Notes: generated by a model not told the origin, from the sequence alone. 64,000 nucleotides of DNA from Candidatus Epulonipiscium sp. (GCA_012519205.1 JAAYQR010000027.1:142546-206545), one strand, 5' to 3'. Shown: positions 54,337 through 63,818, counted from the first letter of the stretch. Numbers and translations: made by a program.

Positions 54337-56175
54337 ATGAAAAAGAATAGAAAATATATATGGGCTATGCCTATTATTTTTTTGGTTATATTCCTCGGAA
54401 TTTTATTTTTGTATAAACAAAAAAGGATTGAAAATATCACCTATACGGATTTCTTAAAGCATATTGAAGCTAAAGAAGTTAAAGGAGTTGTACTAGATGC
54501 AAGTCCTAAGATGCAGGTAAGATTAAAAGAAGATGAGACTAAAGTATATGTTACAGATAATCCAAGAAATCCTGAGCTGAAGGAATTTTTACTTAAAGAG
54601 GAGATAGAGGTGGAAGAAGCTAATTCAGGGGCGACAGGAAGTATTATTCAGGGACTTGTTATGTTGGGAATATTTTTTCTTATATTTAGATATACCACTA
54701 AAAAAATATCTACCCAAGCTTCAGGGAGTACCATGGGTCTTAATGTAAAGGAAATAGAAACCAGAAAAATAAATCGTTTTTCCTTTTTAGATATAGCCGG
54801 AAATGAAGAAGCTAAAGAAGAAGTTAAAGATATTATTGATTTCTTGCAAAAACCCGAAAAGTATACAAGATATGGGGCTAGAATGCCAAGGGGAATTATT
54901 TTTTATGGTCCTCCGGGAACAGGTAAAACTTTGATGGCAAAGGCTATCGCCGGGGAGGCTGGGGTTGCCTTTTTCTCGGTTTCCGGTTCTGATTTTGTTC
55001 AAATGTATGTAGGAGTAGGGGCAAGCCGTGTCAGGGAACTTTTTGAAAAGGCAAGGGGAGCCGGTAAGGCGGTTATTTTCATCGATGAGATAGATGCCCT
55101 AGGTAAAAAAAGGGCAGGCAGCATTGGTGGTGGAAATGATGAGAGGGATCAAACATTAAATGCACTATTAACAGAGATGTCAGGGTTTAAGGACAATGAA
55201 GGAATTATTGTTATTGCAGCTACCAATAGATTGGATATTTTGGACGAGGCCCTTTTAAGACCCGGACGTTTTGACCGCCATGTAGAAATCGGTCTTCCGG
55301 ATGTGAAGGGGAGAGAATATATCCTAAAGCTTCATACGAAAAATAAACCCCTTTCCGATACAGTCGACTTAAAAAAATTAGCAAGGCAGACTGTATATTT
55401 TAGCGGCGCAATGCTTGAAAATCTTCTTAATGAAGCTGCAATTATGGCAGCAAAGAGGAATGGTAAAAGCATAGGCTGGGCCGATATAGATAAAGCTTTT
55501 TATACAATAATAGCCGGCTCTGAGAAAAAAGATAAAAGTACTATATTACAGGTGGAAAGGGAAATAACAGCTTATCATGAAGCAGGTCATGCCTTGATTA
55601 CAAAGCTTATTGCTCCAAATAATACAGTGTCTAAGGTAACTATCATACCAAGTACCAAAGGGGCAGGGGGCTTTAGCATGAATATTCCTCCAGATAAAAT
55701 GTATCATACTAAGAAGGAAATGGAAGCACAGATTAAAATTAGTTTAGGGGGAAGAATTGCCGAAGAATTAATTTTTGGTGAAGACAATATTACAACAGGG
55801 GCAAGTAATGATATCGAAAAAGCAACAGGGATTATAAGGGATTATGTGGTTAAGTACGGTATGAGTAAAAAAATAGGGCTAATTAATATGGATGTTTTAT
55901 TAAATAATAATTCTAAAAGCTATATGGAAGAAAAATTAATATCTGAGTGTAGCAGTCACATGGAAAGATTATATAATGAGACCAAGGAGCATCTGATAGA
56001 AAACAAATATTATTTAAACAGTATTGCCGAAGCCCTTCTAGCAAAAGAAACACTTAATGAAGAGGACTTAAACGCAATTATGGAGGGTAAAGAAATCACT
56101 GAAGAAAGCAATAGGGATGATTATATGTCAAAGGGCACAATCAAGGGTAAAACTTTGATGAATACCGCATTTTAG
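54337..56175 (+). CDS. FtsH-like ATP-dependent zinc metalloprotease
   Basis: A 612-residue membrane protease. Two N-terminal membrane helices (about 8-24 and 102-120) flank a small outside domain. The AAA+ module has Walker A GPPGTGKT (191-198), the pore loop [17 protein letters not shown], and Walker B IFIDEIDA. The M41 peptidase has HEAGH (414-418) and the third zinc ligand in [10 protein letters not shown]. FtsH degrades misfolded membrane proteins and regulators. The pore loop reads FVQMYVG rather than the usual FVEMFVG, and no tilS or hpt neighbours are present, so this may be a secondary FtsH. It starts after GGGAGGATTTAGT. Confidence 0.9.
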   Translation: MKKNRKYIWAMPIIFLVIFLGILFLYKQKRIENITYTDFLKHIEAKEVKGVVLDASPKMQVRLKEDETKVYVTDNPRNPELKEFLLKEEIEVEEANSGATGSIIQGLVMLGIFFLIFRYTTKKISTQASGSTMGLNVKEIETRKINRFSFLDIAGNEEAKEEVKDIIDFLQKPEKYTRYGARMPRGIIFYGPPGTGKTLMAKAIAGEAGVAFFSVSGSDFVQMYVGVGASRVRELFEKARGAGKAVIFIDEIDALGKKRAGSIGGGNDERDQTLNALLTEMSGFKDNEGIIVIAATNRLDILDEALLRPGRFDRHVEIGLPDVKGREYILKLHTKNKPLSDTVDLKKLARQTVYFSGAMLENLLNEAAIMAAKRNGKSIGWADIDKAFYTIIAGSEKKDKSTILQVEREITAYHEAGHALITKLIAPNNTVSKVTIIPSTKGAGGFSMNIPPDKMYHTKKEMEAQIKISLGGRIAEELIFGEDNITTGASNDIEKATGIIRDYVVKYGMSKKIGLINMDVLLNNNSKSYMEEKLISECSSHMERLYNETKEHLIENKYYLNSIAEALLAKETLNEEDLNAIMEGKEITEESNRDDYMSKGTIKGKTLMNTAF

Positions 56176-56200
56176 GGTTTCCATTTTGGGAACCCTAAAA
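56173..56200. terminator. Hairpin after the FtsH-like gene
   Basis: TAGGGTTTCC pairs with GGGAACCCTA across ATTTT. There is no real T run, so termination is uncertain. Confidence 0.5.
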
Positions 56201-56299
56201 TTATAGCTATAAAAATCCTATTTATTGACCACACTATCTATTATAAGTGTAGGAATATTTATTCTAGGACAAACATAAAGATAGATAGGAGGTGTGGTT

Positions 56300-56572
56300 A
56301 TGAAATTCACTACAAAATACAAAAAAAGAAGAAATACCGTAAAATTATCTTTAAATATCAGAGAGAAGAAAATAACCGAGACCATGTATATGGCGCCTAA
56401 TAATAAATTAGTAAGAAGATTATTTTTTAAGGGATCTTCTATAAGGGAAATAGCAGATATTTATTTCGAAAAATCAATAAAATACAATACCTTAGGGTAT
56501 GAAACAGACGAGAAAAAGAATGGAAAACTTATTTTTATAGATTTTAAACAACCAGATGGAGTTATGACATAA
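56300..56572 (+). CDS. Small basic hypothetical protein
   Basis: A 90-residue, lysine-rich soluble protein with no recognised domain. The start is firm: ATG 56300 follows the near-perfect site AGGAGGTGTGGTT, while an in-frame GTG at 56294 would sit inside that site. The N-terminus is strongly basic (TKYKKRRNTVK). It lies convergent to a minus-strand group of small proteins. I do not recognise it. Confidence 0.6.
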   Translation: MKFTTKYKKRRNTVKLSLNIREKKITETMYMAPNNKLVRRLFFKGSSIREIADIYFEKSIKYNTLGYETDEKKNGKLIFIDFKQPDGVMT

Positions 56573-56605
56573 GATGATTGGTATTTTCCATATCATATTT
56601 ATAAC

Positions 56606-56905
56606 CTATAAATTGTGGTGGGAAAAGCAAGCGATTTTTGATATAGGGATTCTAGCTAAGGTCATATAATCTATGTAAATCGAAATATAATGTTCCTTTA
56701 CATCCATGAGTACCCCAGTATATCCATTTCCACCGTATCCTCCACCGATTATAAAAACAGTTACAGTTTGGCCTATGCATTTTATAAGGCTTAGATTAAA
56801 CAAGGATTGACCTTCTAAATCCGAGATATATGTACTTTTCTTGTAGCTAAAATATTCCCTCTTTTTCCTATTTAGGAAATACATCAAATAAAGCATTCCC
56901 CACAT
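56606..56905 (-). CDS. Small membrane-anchored glycine-loop protein, paralogue of 57482 product
   Basis: A 99-residue protein. A hydrophobic N-terminus (MWGMLYLMYFLNRKK) is followed by a beta-rich domain with IGQTVTVFIIGGGYGGNGY, then TGVLMDVKEHYISI, and a final PISKIACFSHH. The same pattern is found in the product at 57482-57907, so the two are related. The ATG at 56905 follows AGGGGGGTTATT; the frame upstream runs through a palindromic repeat and is not coding. The short barrel-like domain could be a spore-surface or LSm-like fold, but I cannot assign it. Confidence 0.6.
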   Translation of the reverse strand: MWGMLYLMYFLNRKKREYFSYKKSTYISDLEGQSLFNLSLIKCIGQTVTVFIIGGGYGGNGYTGVLMDVKEHYISIYIDYMTLARIPISKIACFSHHNL

Positions 56906-56940
56906 AATAACCCCCCTATTAAAACCTATTTTTATTATTT

Positions 56941-56995
56941 TGAGCGCAGGAAGAATCCATATTTTAAGGCACTTCGCCGCGCTCATAATGACGAG
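56941..56995. repeat. REP-like palindromic repeat
   Basis: TGAGCGCAGGAAGAATCC (56941-56958) opposes CACTTCGCCGCGCTCATAAT (56970-56989) in an imperfect inverted arrangement. The 'GTCATTmTGAGCG...GAAGAATCT' type of element is scattered in many clostridial genomes. A half-copy (GTCATCCTGA then GAAGAATCT) is at 15049-15075. Confidence 0.55.
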
Positions 56996-57009
56996 AATTT
57001 TGTCATGGG

Positions 57010-57372
57010 TTATTTTCTTATATCTATGTGAACCTTATCAAAAGGCTCTTTACTGGAAGATTTAGCAGGTGAATATATATGCATATCTAGACTTAATTTA
57101 TTAGAATCTTCTATACTATCACCATCATATGATAAAATTTCATATCCTATGACATTCGATAGTGAATATAAATTTAAGCCACCTTGTTGATCCATATAAT
57201 TAAACTCTATTTTATCAATTCTAGAATCTATAGGAGAGGGCCATAGGGGTTTGAAACCCACAGCAACTACTCTGCCATTTATGCCTCCACGGGAATCACA
57301 CTGGATGTTACAGCCATTCATAATAAATCTGGTTAAGATAGATTTTAGGTTTTCGATTTCTTGAAAATTCAT
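57010..57372 (-). CDS. Hypothetical protein
   Basis: A 120-residue soluble protein starting NFQEIENLKSILTRFIMNG, with mixed alpha/beta character and two cysteines (CNIQC) near residue 21. The start follows GGGAGGTGGAATAAAAA. No domain is recognised. It is encoded on the same strand as, and between, the two glycine-loop paralogues, and may belong with them to a spore-surface group. That is only a guess from position. Confidence 0.55.
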   Translation of the reverse strand: MNFQEIENLKSILTRFIMNGCNIQCDSRGGINGRVVAVGFKPLWPSPIDSRIDKIEFNYMDQQGGLNLYSLSNVIGYEILSYDGDSIEDSNKLSLDMHIYSPAKSSSKEPFDKVHIDIRK

Positions 57373-57445
57373 TTTTTATTCCACCTCCCAAAATATTGTC
57401 ATATTTTATTTTATGTACCATATAAAAATAGGTTCCATTGTATGT

Positions 57446-57476
57446 AAAAAGGTGATTCTTATTAGAATCACCTTTT
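57446..57476 (-). terminator. Terminator of the 57482 gene
   Basis: AAAAGGTGATTC / GAATCACCTTTT with loop TTATTA, T run on the minus strand, directly after the stop of the gene at 57482. Confidence 0.85.
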
Positions 57477-57481
57477 AAGGT

Positions 57482-57907
57482 TTAGACAGCGTTGTGAACA
57501 AAGGAAACAATATTAGCAATAGGAATATCTGTTACAGAACCCACTGTATAAACAGGATATCCATTCCAACCACCAGCAGTTACAGCCCCTATTTCGCTAG
57601 CAGGAGCAATAGGACCTGAGCCGTACCCAGCTCCATACCCAGTGCTATAGCCACCCGAAACACCACAAGAACCGCCAAAATCACCCCAGCCAGGATTAAA
57701 TCCTGTGCACGCATTTCCTAAAGAACACCCTGGAGGGGGTCCAATCCTAGTAATCAAACGAACAAATACATTATTTACATTGAGGATAACACCGGTAAAA
57801 CCTGAACCTGATTGACCCCCACTTGTTGTAAAAATTGTTACTGTTTCGCCGATATAGTCAGCTAATAAAGCAGCAAAATTTCCACCAGCAAATACACCAT
57901 CAGCCAT
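57482..57907 (-). CDS. Glycine-rich surface-like protein, paralogue of 56606 product
   Basis: A 141-residue protein. The N-terminal half has IGETVTIFTTSGGQSGSGF then TGVILNVNNVFVRLI, the same beta-rich pattern as the product at 56606. The centre inserts a Gly/Tyr-rich stretch with three cysteines (GCSLGNACTGF and GSCGVSGGYSTG), and the end is PIANIVSFVHN. Gly/Tyr/Cys-rich segments are frequent in spore coat and exosporium proteins. There is no signal peptide. The start follows GGAGAGGAGGCAAATAA and it has its own terminator. Confidence 0.65.
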   Translation of the reverse strand: MADGVFAGGNFAALLADYIGETVTIFTTSGGQSGSGFTGVILNVNNVFVRLITRIGPPPGCSLGNACTGFNPGWGDFGGSCGVSGGYSTGYGAGYGSGPIAPASEIGAVTAGGWNGYPVYTVGSVTDIPIANIVSFVHNAV

Positions 57908-58151
57908 TTATTTGCCTCCTCTCCAACATTCTATAAGAGGTTATTTGAGTACCTCTAATATATATTATTGTACCTGCTGAATAAGTGTGACTGATAAAAT
58001 CACAAATTTGCAGTATATATAACTAAAATAAATTATGCCTTAAGACCAAAATCCATAAAAAATATGGTATAATTACGTCTATTGGTATTATACTGAAATA
58101 TAAAGAAGTAACCTTGAAAAATTAATTATTCTAGAATTAAGGAGGAAATAT

Positions 58152-60257
58152 ATGAACTTAAATATGAACTTTTTCTCCATGGGAGTTGCAAGAGGTCTTA
58201 TAACATATATGAACACCGTAAAGGATTATTTGAATGAAAAAGCTATATTCAGTGATGAAACCTCTAATTTTCGACATCCCTTTGAGCCTAAGAGTGACGA
58301 AGCAACTACAGTCAAGTTAAGGACTGCAAAAGATAATGTAGATGAAGTGTTTGTGCATTTCAATGGTCAAAAGCTTAAAATGGATAAACATAATCAGAAT
58401 GAATTATTTGATTGTTATTTGGGGGTGATTCCTCCTACCAATCATAGTATTCAATATTTTTTTGAGATAAAGAAGCATGACATATCCTATTATTATAATA
58501 AAAAGGGTTTGGGAAGGGGCATCGATCACCTTTTTGATTTTAAGATTATACCTGATTTTAGTACCCCGGCTTGGGCAAAGGGTGCTGTAATGTATCAGAT
58601 TTTTGTAGACCGTTTTTTTAATGGAGACGAAAGCAATGATGTTTTGGATAATGAATACATATATGCAGGCAAGCCTTCCCAAAAAGTAAAAGACTGGTAC
58701 AAGTATCCTGCAGTGGATGGAATCCGGGAATTTTACGGGGGGGATCTAAAAGGGGTAATAGATAAACTAGGATATCTAAAAGATTTAGGTATTGAGGTAA
58801 TTTATTTTAATCCGATTTTTGTATCTCCCAGCAATCATAAATACGATGTTCAGGACTATGACTATGTTGACCCCCATTATGGGGTTATAATAGAGGATGG
58901 CAATGAAGTATTATCGGAAGATAAGTTTAGCAATAAGCATGCTAATATGTATATAAAACGAACTACAGATATTAAGAATTTAGAAGCAAGTAATGATTTA
59001 ATGATAAAACTAATTTCTCTGGCTCATGAGCATGGGATAAGGGTTATTTTAGATGGTGTATTTAACCATTGTGGTTCTTTTAATAAATGGATGGATAGGG
59101 AAGGATTTTATGAAGGAAAGGCTGATTATCCCCCAGGGGCCTATAGGGAAAAGGATAGCCCGTATCATGATTATTTCCAATGGTATAATTTTAATTGTTG
59201 GCCTAATAATGATTGTTACCATACCTGGAATGGTTTTGATACCTTGCCAAAGCTAAATTACGAGGGAAGCAAGGATTTATTTGAACATATTATCAATATT
59301 GGGCGAAAATGGGTAGCGCCTCCCTATAATGCCGATGGATGGAGGCTAGATGTAGGAGCTGATTTGGGATACAGCAAGGAATTTAATCATTATTTTTGGA
59401 AGGAATTTAGGAAAGCAGTTAAAGAGGCAAATCCCGAAGCCATTATATTAGCAGAGCATTATGGGGACTCTTACGATTGGCTGCAAGGGGATCAATGGGA
59501 TACGGTTATGAATTATGATGGGTTTTTAGATCCTGTCTCTTATTTTCTAACAGGTATGCAAAAGCATAGTGATAATTTTAGAGAAGATCTCCTTGGAAAC
59601 AGCAGAATATTTGAGGAGGCTATGAGATATCATATGTCTAGGTTTAGCATACAAAGTCTCCAAGTTGCAATGAATGAGTTATCCAATCATGATCACTCTA
59701 GATTTTTAACTAGAACAAATAAGACGGTGGGACGAATTCATACCAAGGGTCCAGAGGCTGCTGCATATAATATAAATAAAGGAATTATGAAAATAGCTGT
59801 TGTTATGCAGATGACTTGGCCTGGAGCTCCAACTATTTATTATGGGGATGAAGCCGGGGTTGTTGGATGGACGGATCCTGATAATAGACGAACATATCCT
59901 TGGGGGAGAGAAGACAATGAGCTCTTAAGCTTTCATAAGGATATTATCCATATTCATAAAAGTCACAGTGCCCTAAAAACCGGTTCTTTAGAGTTTTTAT
60001 TAACGGAGCATGGTATTTTGAGTTATGGAAGATGGGATAATAATAATATTTTTGTTATTGTCCTTAATATGAATGAAAAAGAAAAGGAAGTCAAAATACC
60101 TGTATGGAGGGTAGGCATTCGTTATTATGACGAAATGGAAAGGATATTATACAGTGAAATTCATAGTTATTTTACTGAAAGAAAAGGTTATAAGATATCT
60201 AATGGGTATTTAAACCTTAAAATGCCACCTTATAGCAGTATGGTATTTGTAAAGTAG
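58152..60257 (+). CDS. Glycoside hydrolase family 13 enzyme (neopullulanase/cyclomaltodextrinase-like)
   Basis: A 701-residue cytosolic alpha-glucan hydrolase. An N-terminal beta-sandwich domain (about 40-135) resembles the CBM34 type. The barrel has MYQIFVDRFFNGDESND, VILDGVFNHCG, GWRLDVGADL with the nucleophile Asp near 399, ILAEHYGDS with the acid Glu near 435, and ELSNHDHSRF. Such enzymes degrade maltodextrins or cyclodextrins inside the cell. The start follows AAGGAGGAAATAT. No sugar transporter is adjacent. A hairpin (60257-60274) follows the stop. Confidence 0.9.
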   Translation: MNLNMNFFSMGVARGLITYMNTVKDYLNEKAIFSDETSNFRHPFEPKSDEATTVKLRTAKDNVDEVFVHFNGQKLKMDKHNQNELFDCYLGVIPPTNHSIQYFFEIKKHDISYYYNKKGLGRGIDHLFDFKIIPDFSTPAWAKGAVMYQIFVDRFFNGDESNDVLDNEYIYAGKPSQKVKDWYKYPAVDGIREFYGGDLKGVIDKLGYLKDLGIEVIYFNPIFVSPSNHKYDVQDYDYVDPHYGVIIEDGNEVLSEDKFSNKHANMYIKRTTDIKNLEASNDLMIKLISLAHEHGIRVILDGVFNHCGSFNKWMDREGFYEGKADYPPGAYREKDSPYHDYFQWYNFNCWPNNDCYHTWNGFDTLPKLNYEGSKDLFEHIINIGRKWVAPPYNADGWRLDVGADLGYSKEFNHYFWKEFRKAVKEANPEAIILAEHYGDSYDWLQGDQWDTVMNYDGFLDPVSYFLTGMQKHSDNFREDLLGNSRIFEEAMRYHMSRFSIQSLQVAMNELSNHDHSRFLTRTNKTVGRIHTKGPEAAAYNINKGIMKIAVVMQMTWPGAPTIYYGDEAGVVGWTDPDNRRTYPWGREDNELLSFHKDIIHIHKSHSALKTGSLEFLLTEHGILSYGRWDNNNIFVIVLNMNEKEKEVKIPVWRVGIRYYDEMERILYSEIHSYFTERKGYKISNGYLNLKMPPYSSMVFVK

Positions 60258-60283
60258 GGGGATGCATTTCCCCCATGGTATAC

Positions 60284-60312
60284 TTGACAAGAGTGGATTT
60301 TCGTTATAAAAT
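60284..60312 (+). promoter_or_regulatory. Promoter of tRNA-Ser
   Basis: TTGACA at 60284-60289 and TAAAAT at 60307-60312 with a 17-base spacer. Confidence 0.75.
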
Positions 60313-60337
60313 ATGGTAGTTTTTGAATTACAAATAG

Positions 60338-60423
60338 GGAGTGGTATCGAAGTGGTCATAACGAGACTGACTCGAAATCAGTTGAACCGAAAGGTTCCGT
60401 GGGTTCGAATCCCACCCACTCCG
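60338..60423 (+). tRNA. tRNA-Ser (anticodon CGA)
   Basis: An 86-base type II tRNA. The acceptor stem is GGAGTGG/CCACTCC with discriminator G. The anticodon stem ACTGA/TCAGT encloses CTCGAAA, the long variable arm includes ACCGAAAGGT, and the T arm is GTGGGTTCGAATCCCAC. It reads UCG. Confidence 0.95.
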
Positions 60424-60441
60424 TCTTATCTTTGATAATTG

Positions 60442-60473
60442 AAGCCTGGCAGTAGAGACTGCTTGGCTTTTTT
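60442..60473 (+). terminator. Terminator after tRNA-Ser
   Basis: AAGCC..CAGT / ACTG..GGCTT around AGAG, with one internal mismatch, and a T run. Confidence 0.8.
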
Positions 60474-60592
60474 AAAAATACTATTTCATGTATATAAAAT
60501 ATTGATCTAATATAAAATAATTAGTGTAATAAATACATATATTATGATAAAGTTATGTTATAATTAAAAAAAGATTGGAAGGGGCGTTCTAA

Positions 60593-60964
60593 ATGTTAAA
60601 TAAATGGAAAAAAGATATCCCCATGGATATGGGCGAAATCAAAGAGATGATTGCAAGTTTATCCAAGAAAAAAAGCAAGAAAAAGGCTCTTACATTGGTG
60701 ATTATTGGTATAGCAATAGCATCAGCAGTAGGTGCTATAGCATGGTGGATTTCTAAAAAAGATAACGAAGAAGACGATTACGATTATGAAGATGATTATG
60801 ATTATGATGAATGTGAGAATGATGAGGATTGCAATTGTATAGAAACAATAAAAGAACAAATAGAAGACATTAAAAAAGAAAAAATAGCGGATGATTTAGA
60901 AAAGTCCATGCAGACTGAATTAGAAGATGGGCCTCCAAAAGAGACTAATAATGACTTAGAATAA
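60593..60964 (+). CDS. Single-pass membrane protein with acidic tail
   Basis: A 123-residue protein: a short basic N-terminus (KKKSKKKAL), one membrane helix (about 34-54, LVIIGIAIASAVGAIAWWI), then a strongly acidic Asp/Glu/Tyr stretch with two cysteines and a charged helix. Positive-inside charge predicts the N-terminus in the cytoplasm. It resembles short YtxH-like membrane proteins in layout, but no function is assigned. The start follows GGAAGGGGCG. Confidence 0.65.
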   Translation: MLNKWKKDIPMDMGEIKEMIASLSKKKSKKKALTLVIIGIAIASAVGAIAWWISKKDNEEDDYDYEDDYDYDECENDEDCNCIETIKEQIEDIKKEKIADDLEKSMQTELEDGPPKETNNDLE

Positions 60965-60984
60965 GACATCAAGGATGTCTTTTT
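60963..60984 (+). terminator. Terminator after the acidic-tail membrane protein
   Basis: AAGACATC, loop AAG, GATGTCTT and T run, beginning within the stop codon. Confidence 0.85.
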
Positions 60985-61100
60985 CTATTATAAAAAAGGA
61001 TTATGGAATCTAACCTATAATAAATATAATATTAAAGGTATTTTGAAGGTGCTATAATTATACTTGATTAGACGCCTTTATCGGCAGAATGGAGGTCAAT

Positions 61101-63047
61101 ATGCATCAGCAAGAATTAGAAAGTATTTTTCATCATGCATATAAAATGGGGAAAACTAGTTATTCAGAAAATGTTGCGAGAGGAATTTCGGGATACCTTC
61201 CTTCCTTAGATGGAATTGTTAAGAACTCGGAAATAGCCTCGGAAATAAACTTAGGTTTAGTGGAGATTCCCCTTAAAAAAATTATAGGTACCTATTCTCA
61301 TTCTAGGAGCATTGCATTTGCTAGTAACTTTATGCCACTTATAACTGGAGAATCGGAATTTAAGGCGAAATGGATGGCTCTTTATAATGCCCATGTAGAA
61401 GAAGGCATAAGGGATCCAATTAAAGTTTATGAGTACCTAAACTGGTTTTATGTTGTAGAAGGGAATAAGAGGGTTAGTGTTTTAAAGTATTGTGATGCCT
61501 ATGGCATTTCAGCTACGGTGACGAGATTGATTCCCAAAAGGGATGAATTTGATCCTATTATTAAGATTTATTATGAATTTCTTGAATTTAACAAGCTCAC
61601 TTCGATTAATTCCATTTGGTTTTCTAAAGAAGGCAGTTTTAATGAATTAGGTAAGTATATACAACAATATGAACCTAATCTCACAGCTTATACAGATAAA
61701 TACAAACACTTTATGGGGAATTTTTATCGTCCTTTTAGAGAACTTTATCATAAATTAGGTGGGCATAGGCTAAAAATAACAACCGGTGATGCTGCTCTAG
61801 AATATATCAAAATCTATGGTGTTCCTGATGAAATCAATGAATACGATGAGGAAGTAAAATCTAGAATTAAGAAATTAATGATAGAATTAGAAGCCCTATC
61901 AGAAGAAGAAGCCATCGAAGTTAGGACTGATGCCATACAGGTACCAAAAAGAAATGTAATTTCATCAATCACAACATTAATGACCCCTAAAAAGAAACTT
62001 AAGGTTGCTTTTGTATATGCAAAAGAAATAAAAAATTCAGGTTGGACTTATGCCCATAACTTAGGAAGGCTCCATGTTGAAAATGTGTTAAAAGACCAAA
62101 TTTCAACAACATATGTAGAGAATGTTCCGGAAAACAATGAGGCCTATGGATATTTGAGGGATTTGGCTAAAGAAGAATATGATATTATTTTTACCACTAG
62201 CCCGACATATATTACCCCTACGCTAAAGGCAGCATTTGAATATCCTAATACCAAATTTTTAAATTGCTCCGAAACCCATTCCTTTAGACATGTAAGTACT
62301 TATTTTGGCCGTATCCATGAACCAAGATTTTTGACAGGTATTATTGCAGGCTCCCTAACTAGAACAAATATCATAGGCTATGTTGCAACGTATCCTATCT
62401 CCGAGGTAATTACAGGGATAAATGCATTTACATTAGGAGCGCGATTAGTCAATCCCCATGTAAAAGTTAAGGTTGTATGGACCCATAAGTACGAAAATAC
62501 AGAAAAACCAAGGGAATTAGGGCATATTTTAAAGGACGCAGGGGCTGATATCATTGCCAATGACGATATGCCTTCTCCAGGGGAGCACTCTAAGGAGTAT
62601 GGAATCTATTCTCTCCCACAACCCCATTATGCTATGCCTATTTGGAATTGGGGAATATTTTACGAAAAACTCCTCAGAAATGTCCTAAGTGGAACGTGGA
62701 AAATGGTGTTTGATGTATTAAACTCCAACCCCAAACTTGTTAATTTTTGGTGGGGGATGGATACAGGCATGGTTGATATTATCTATTCGAAAACCCATGT
62801 ACCCCCACAAACCCAATCATTGGTTGAATTTATGAAAAAGATGATTATCCAAAATGAATATCATCCGTTTATGGGTCCCATATATGATCAAACAGGCAAT
62901 CTAAGAATAACGAAGGATGAAATAGCCAGCTATGAACAAATTTTATCTATGAATTGGTTTGTAGATGGAGTAGAAGGGGAAATACCAAAATTAAATGAAG
63001 ATAAATTAATAGACCCCCTAACCGAAATGTTAGGTATTAAACAATAA
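61101..63047 (+). CDS. Cytosolic ParB-like domain fused to a Bmp (purine nucleoside-binding) domain
   Basis: A 648-residue protein without a signal peptide. Residues of about 50-135 look like a ParB/sulfiredoxin-fold domain: VEIPLKKIIGTYSHSRSIAF, then DPIKVYEYLNWFYVVEGNKR, VSVLKY. Residues of about 299-600 match the Bmp family (LKVAFVYAKEIKNSGWTYAH; HSFRHVSTYFGRIHEPRFL), normally the exported nucleoside-binding lipoproteins of ABC importers. Here the domain is cytosolic and no permease is nearby, so it may sense a nucleoside rather than import it. The ATG at 61101 follows GGAGGTCAAT. The function is unknown. Confidence 0.7.
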   Translation: MHQQELESIFHHAYKMGKTSYSENVARGISGYLPSLDGIVKNSEIASEINLGLVEIPLKKIIGTYSHSRSIAFASNFMPLITGESEFKAKWMALYNAHVEEGIRDPIKVYEYLNWFYVVEGNKRVSVLKYCDAYGISATVTRLIPKRDEFDPIIKIYYEFLEFNKLTSINSIWFSKEGSFNELGKYIQQYEPNLTAYTDKYKHFMGNFYRPFRELYHKLGGHRLKITTGDAALEYIKIYGVPDEINEYDEEVKSRIKKLMIELEALSEEEAIEVRTDAIQVPKRNVISSITTLMTPKKKLKVAFVYAKEIKNSGWTYAHNLGRLHVENVLKDQISTTYVENVPENNEAYGYLRDLAKEEYDIIFTTSPTYITPTLKAAFEYPNTKFLNCSETHSFRHVSTYFGRIHEPRFLTGIIAGSLTRTNIIGYVATYPISEVITGINAFTLGARLVNPHVKVKVVWTHKYENTEKPRELGHILKDAGADIIANDDMPSPGEHSKEYGIYSLPQPHYAMPIWNWGIFYEKLLRNVLSGTWKMVFDVLNSNPKLVNFWWGMDTGMVDIIYSKTHVPPQTQSLVEFMKKMIIQNEYHPFMGPIYDQTGNLRITKDEIASYEQILSMNWFVDGVEGEIPKLNEDKLIDPLTEMLGIKQ

Positions 63048-63070
63048 AAAGCAGCAAATTGCTGCTTTTT
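63046..63070. terminator. Bidirectional terminator between the Bmp fusion and phosphoesterase genes
   Basis: AAAAAGCAGCAA / TTGCTGCTTTTT with A and T runs on either side, shared by two converging genes. Confidence 0.92.
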
Positions 63071-63656
63071 AATATTCAAAAATATGATATTCATAGGCAT
63101 TAATAATGGATGTATCTTTATAAGTTAGATATCTCTTTTGAAGACCATAATTCAAATGCTGATGGCCATGGATAAAGTATTTAGGGCTGTATTTATCCAA
63201 AAGGGAAATAAAAACCTTAAATCCTATATGGCATAAGTCATCCCCATCGCCTAATTCGTATGCAGGAGAATGGGTAAGTAAGATATCAAAGCCATCATTC
63301 TTTTTTAGAGCCCTTTTAAGTTTTTTAACCCTTTGTTCCATTTCCTTTTCAGTATATTGGAAGGGGCCGTTATTGTATGCTTGAGAGCCCCCGAGCCCTA
63401 ATATTCTAATATTGTTATGAACAACTATTTTATCATCTATGGCAGTGCAACCAAGAGGTTCCTTAACAGCATATCGTCCATCGTGATTGCCATGGATGTA
63501 GAATAAAGGAGCTTTTATCATAGTAACTAAAAAAGATAGGTACTCGGATTTTAAATCCCCACTAGAAAGTATTAAATCTATATCTTTAAAACGTTCACGG
63601 TCAAAATGATCCCAAATATAGGAGGACTCTTTATCACTAACTACGAGTATTTTCAT
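63069..63656 (-). CDS. Metallophosphoesterase
   Basis: A 195-residue calcineurin-like phosphoesterase. It lacks the classical DxH at the start but keeps ILSSGDLKSEYLSFL (GD motif), FYIHGNHDGRY (GNHD motif), LLTHSPAYELGDG and a terminal HGHQHLNYG. These residues bind two metals. Substrate is unknown; it could act on a nucleotide or phosphoprotein. The ATG at 63656 begins MKILVVSD and follows AGAAGG at a rather long spacing. It converges on the ParB-like/Bmp gene. Confidence 0.87.
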   Translation of the reverse strand: MKILVVSDKESSYIWDHFDRERFKDIDLILSSGDLKSEYLSFLVTMIKAPLFYIHGNHDGRYAVKEPLGCTAIDDKIVVHNNIRILGLGGSQAYNNGPFQYTEKEMEQRVKKLKRALKKNDGFDILLTHSPAYELGDGDDLCHIGFKVFISLLDKYSPKYFIHGHQHLNYGLQKRYLTYKDTSIINAYEYHIFEY

Positions 63657-63789
63657 GGAATATACCAACCTTCTATTATCGTCTGTGTAATTTCTAATTC
63701 TTATGCTTCAATATAGTGTACCACAAAACCTAAAAATATAAAATAAAAAGTACAAAAGAAAAGCTATAAAAGAAAAACTAAAAATAGCC

Positions 63790-63818
63790 TTGACATTTAA
63801 ACGAAATTTTGATAATAT
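63790..63818 (+). promoter_or_regulatory. rRNA operon promoter
   Basis: TTGACA at 63790-63795, a 17-base spacer and TAATAT at 63813-63818. The leader downstream has TTCTTTGAAAATAAA, a common element before clostridial 16S genes, and a small stem GCAAG-N6-CTTGC near 63921. Confidence 0.8.

Noticed and set aside
60257..60274. Terminator after the GH13 gene
   Set aside because: The GGGGGA/TCCCCC hairpin is clear but is followed by CATGG rather than a T run, so I did not call it.
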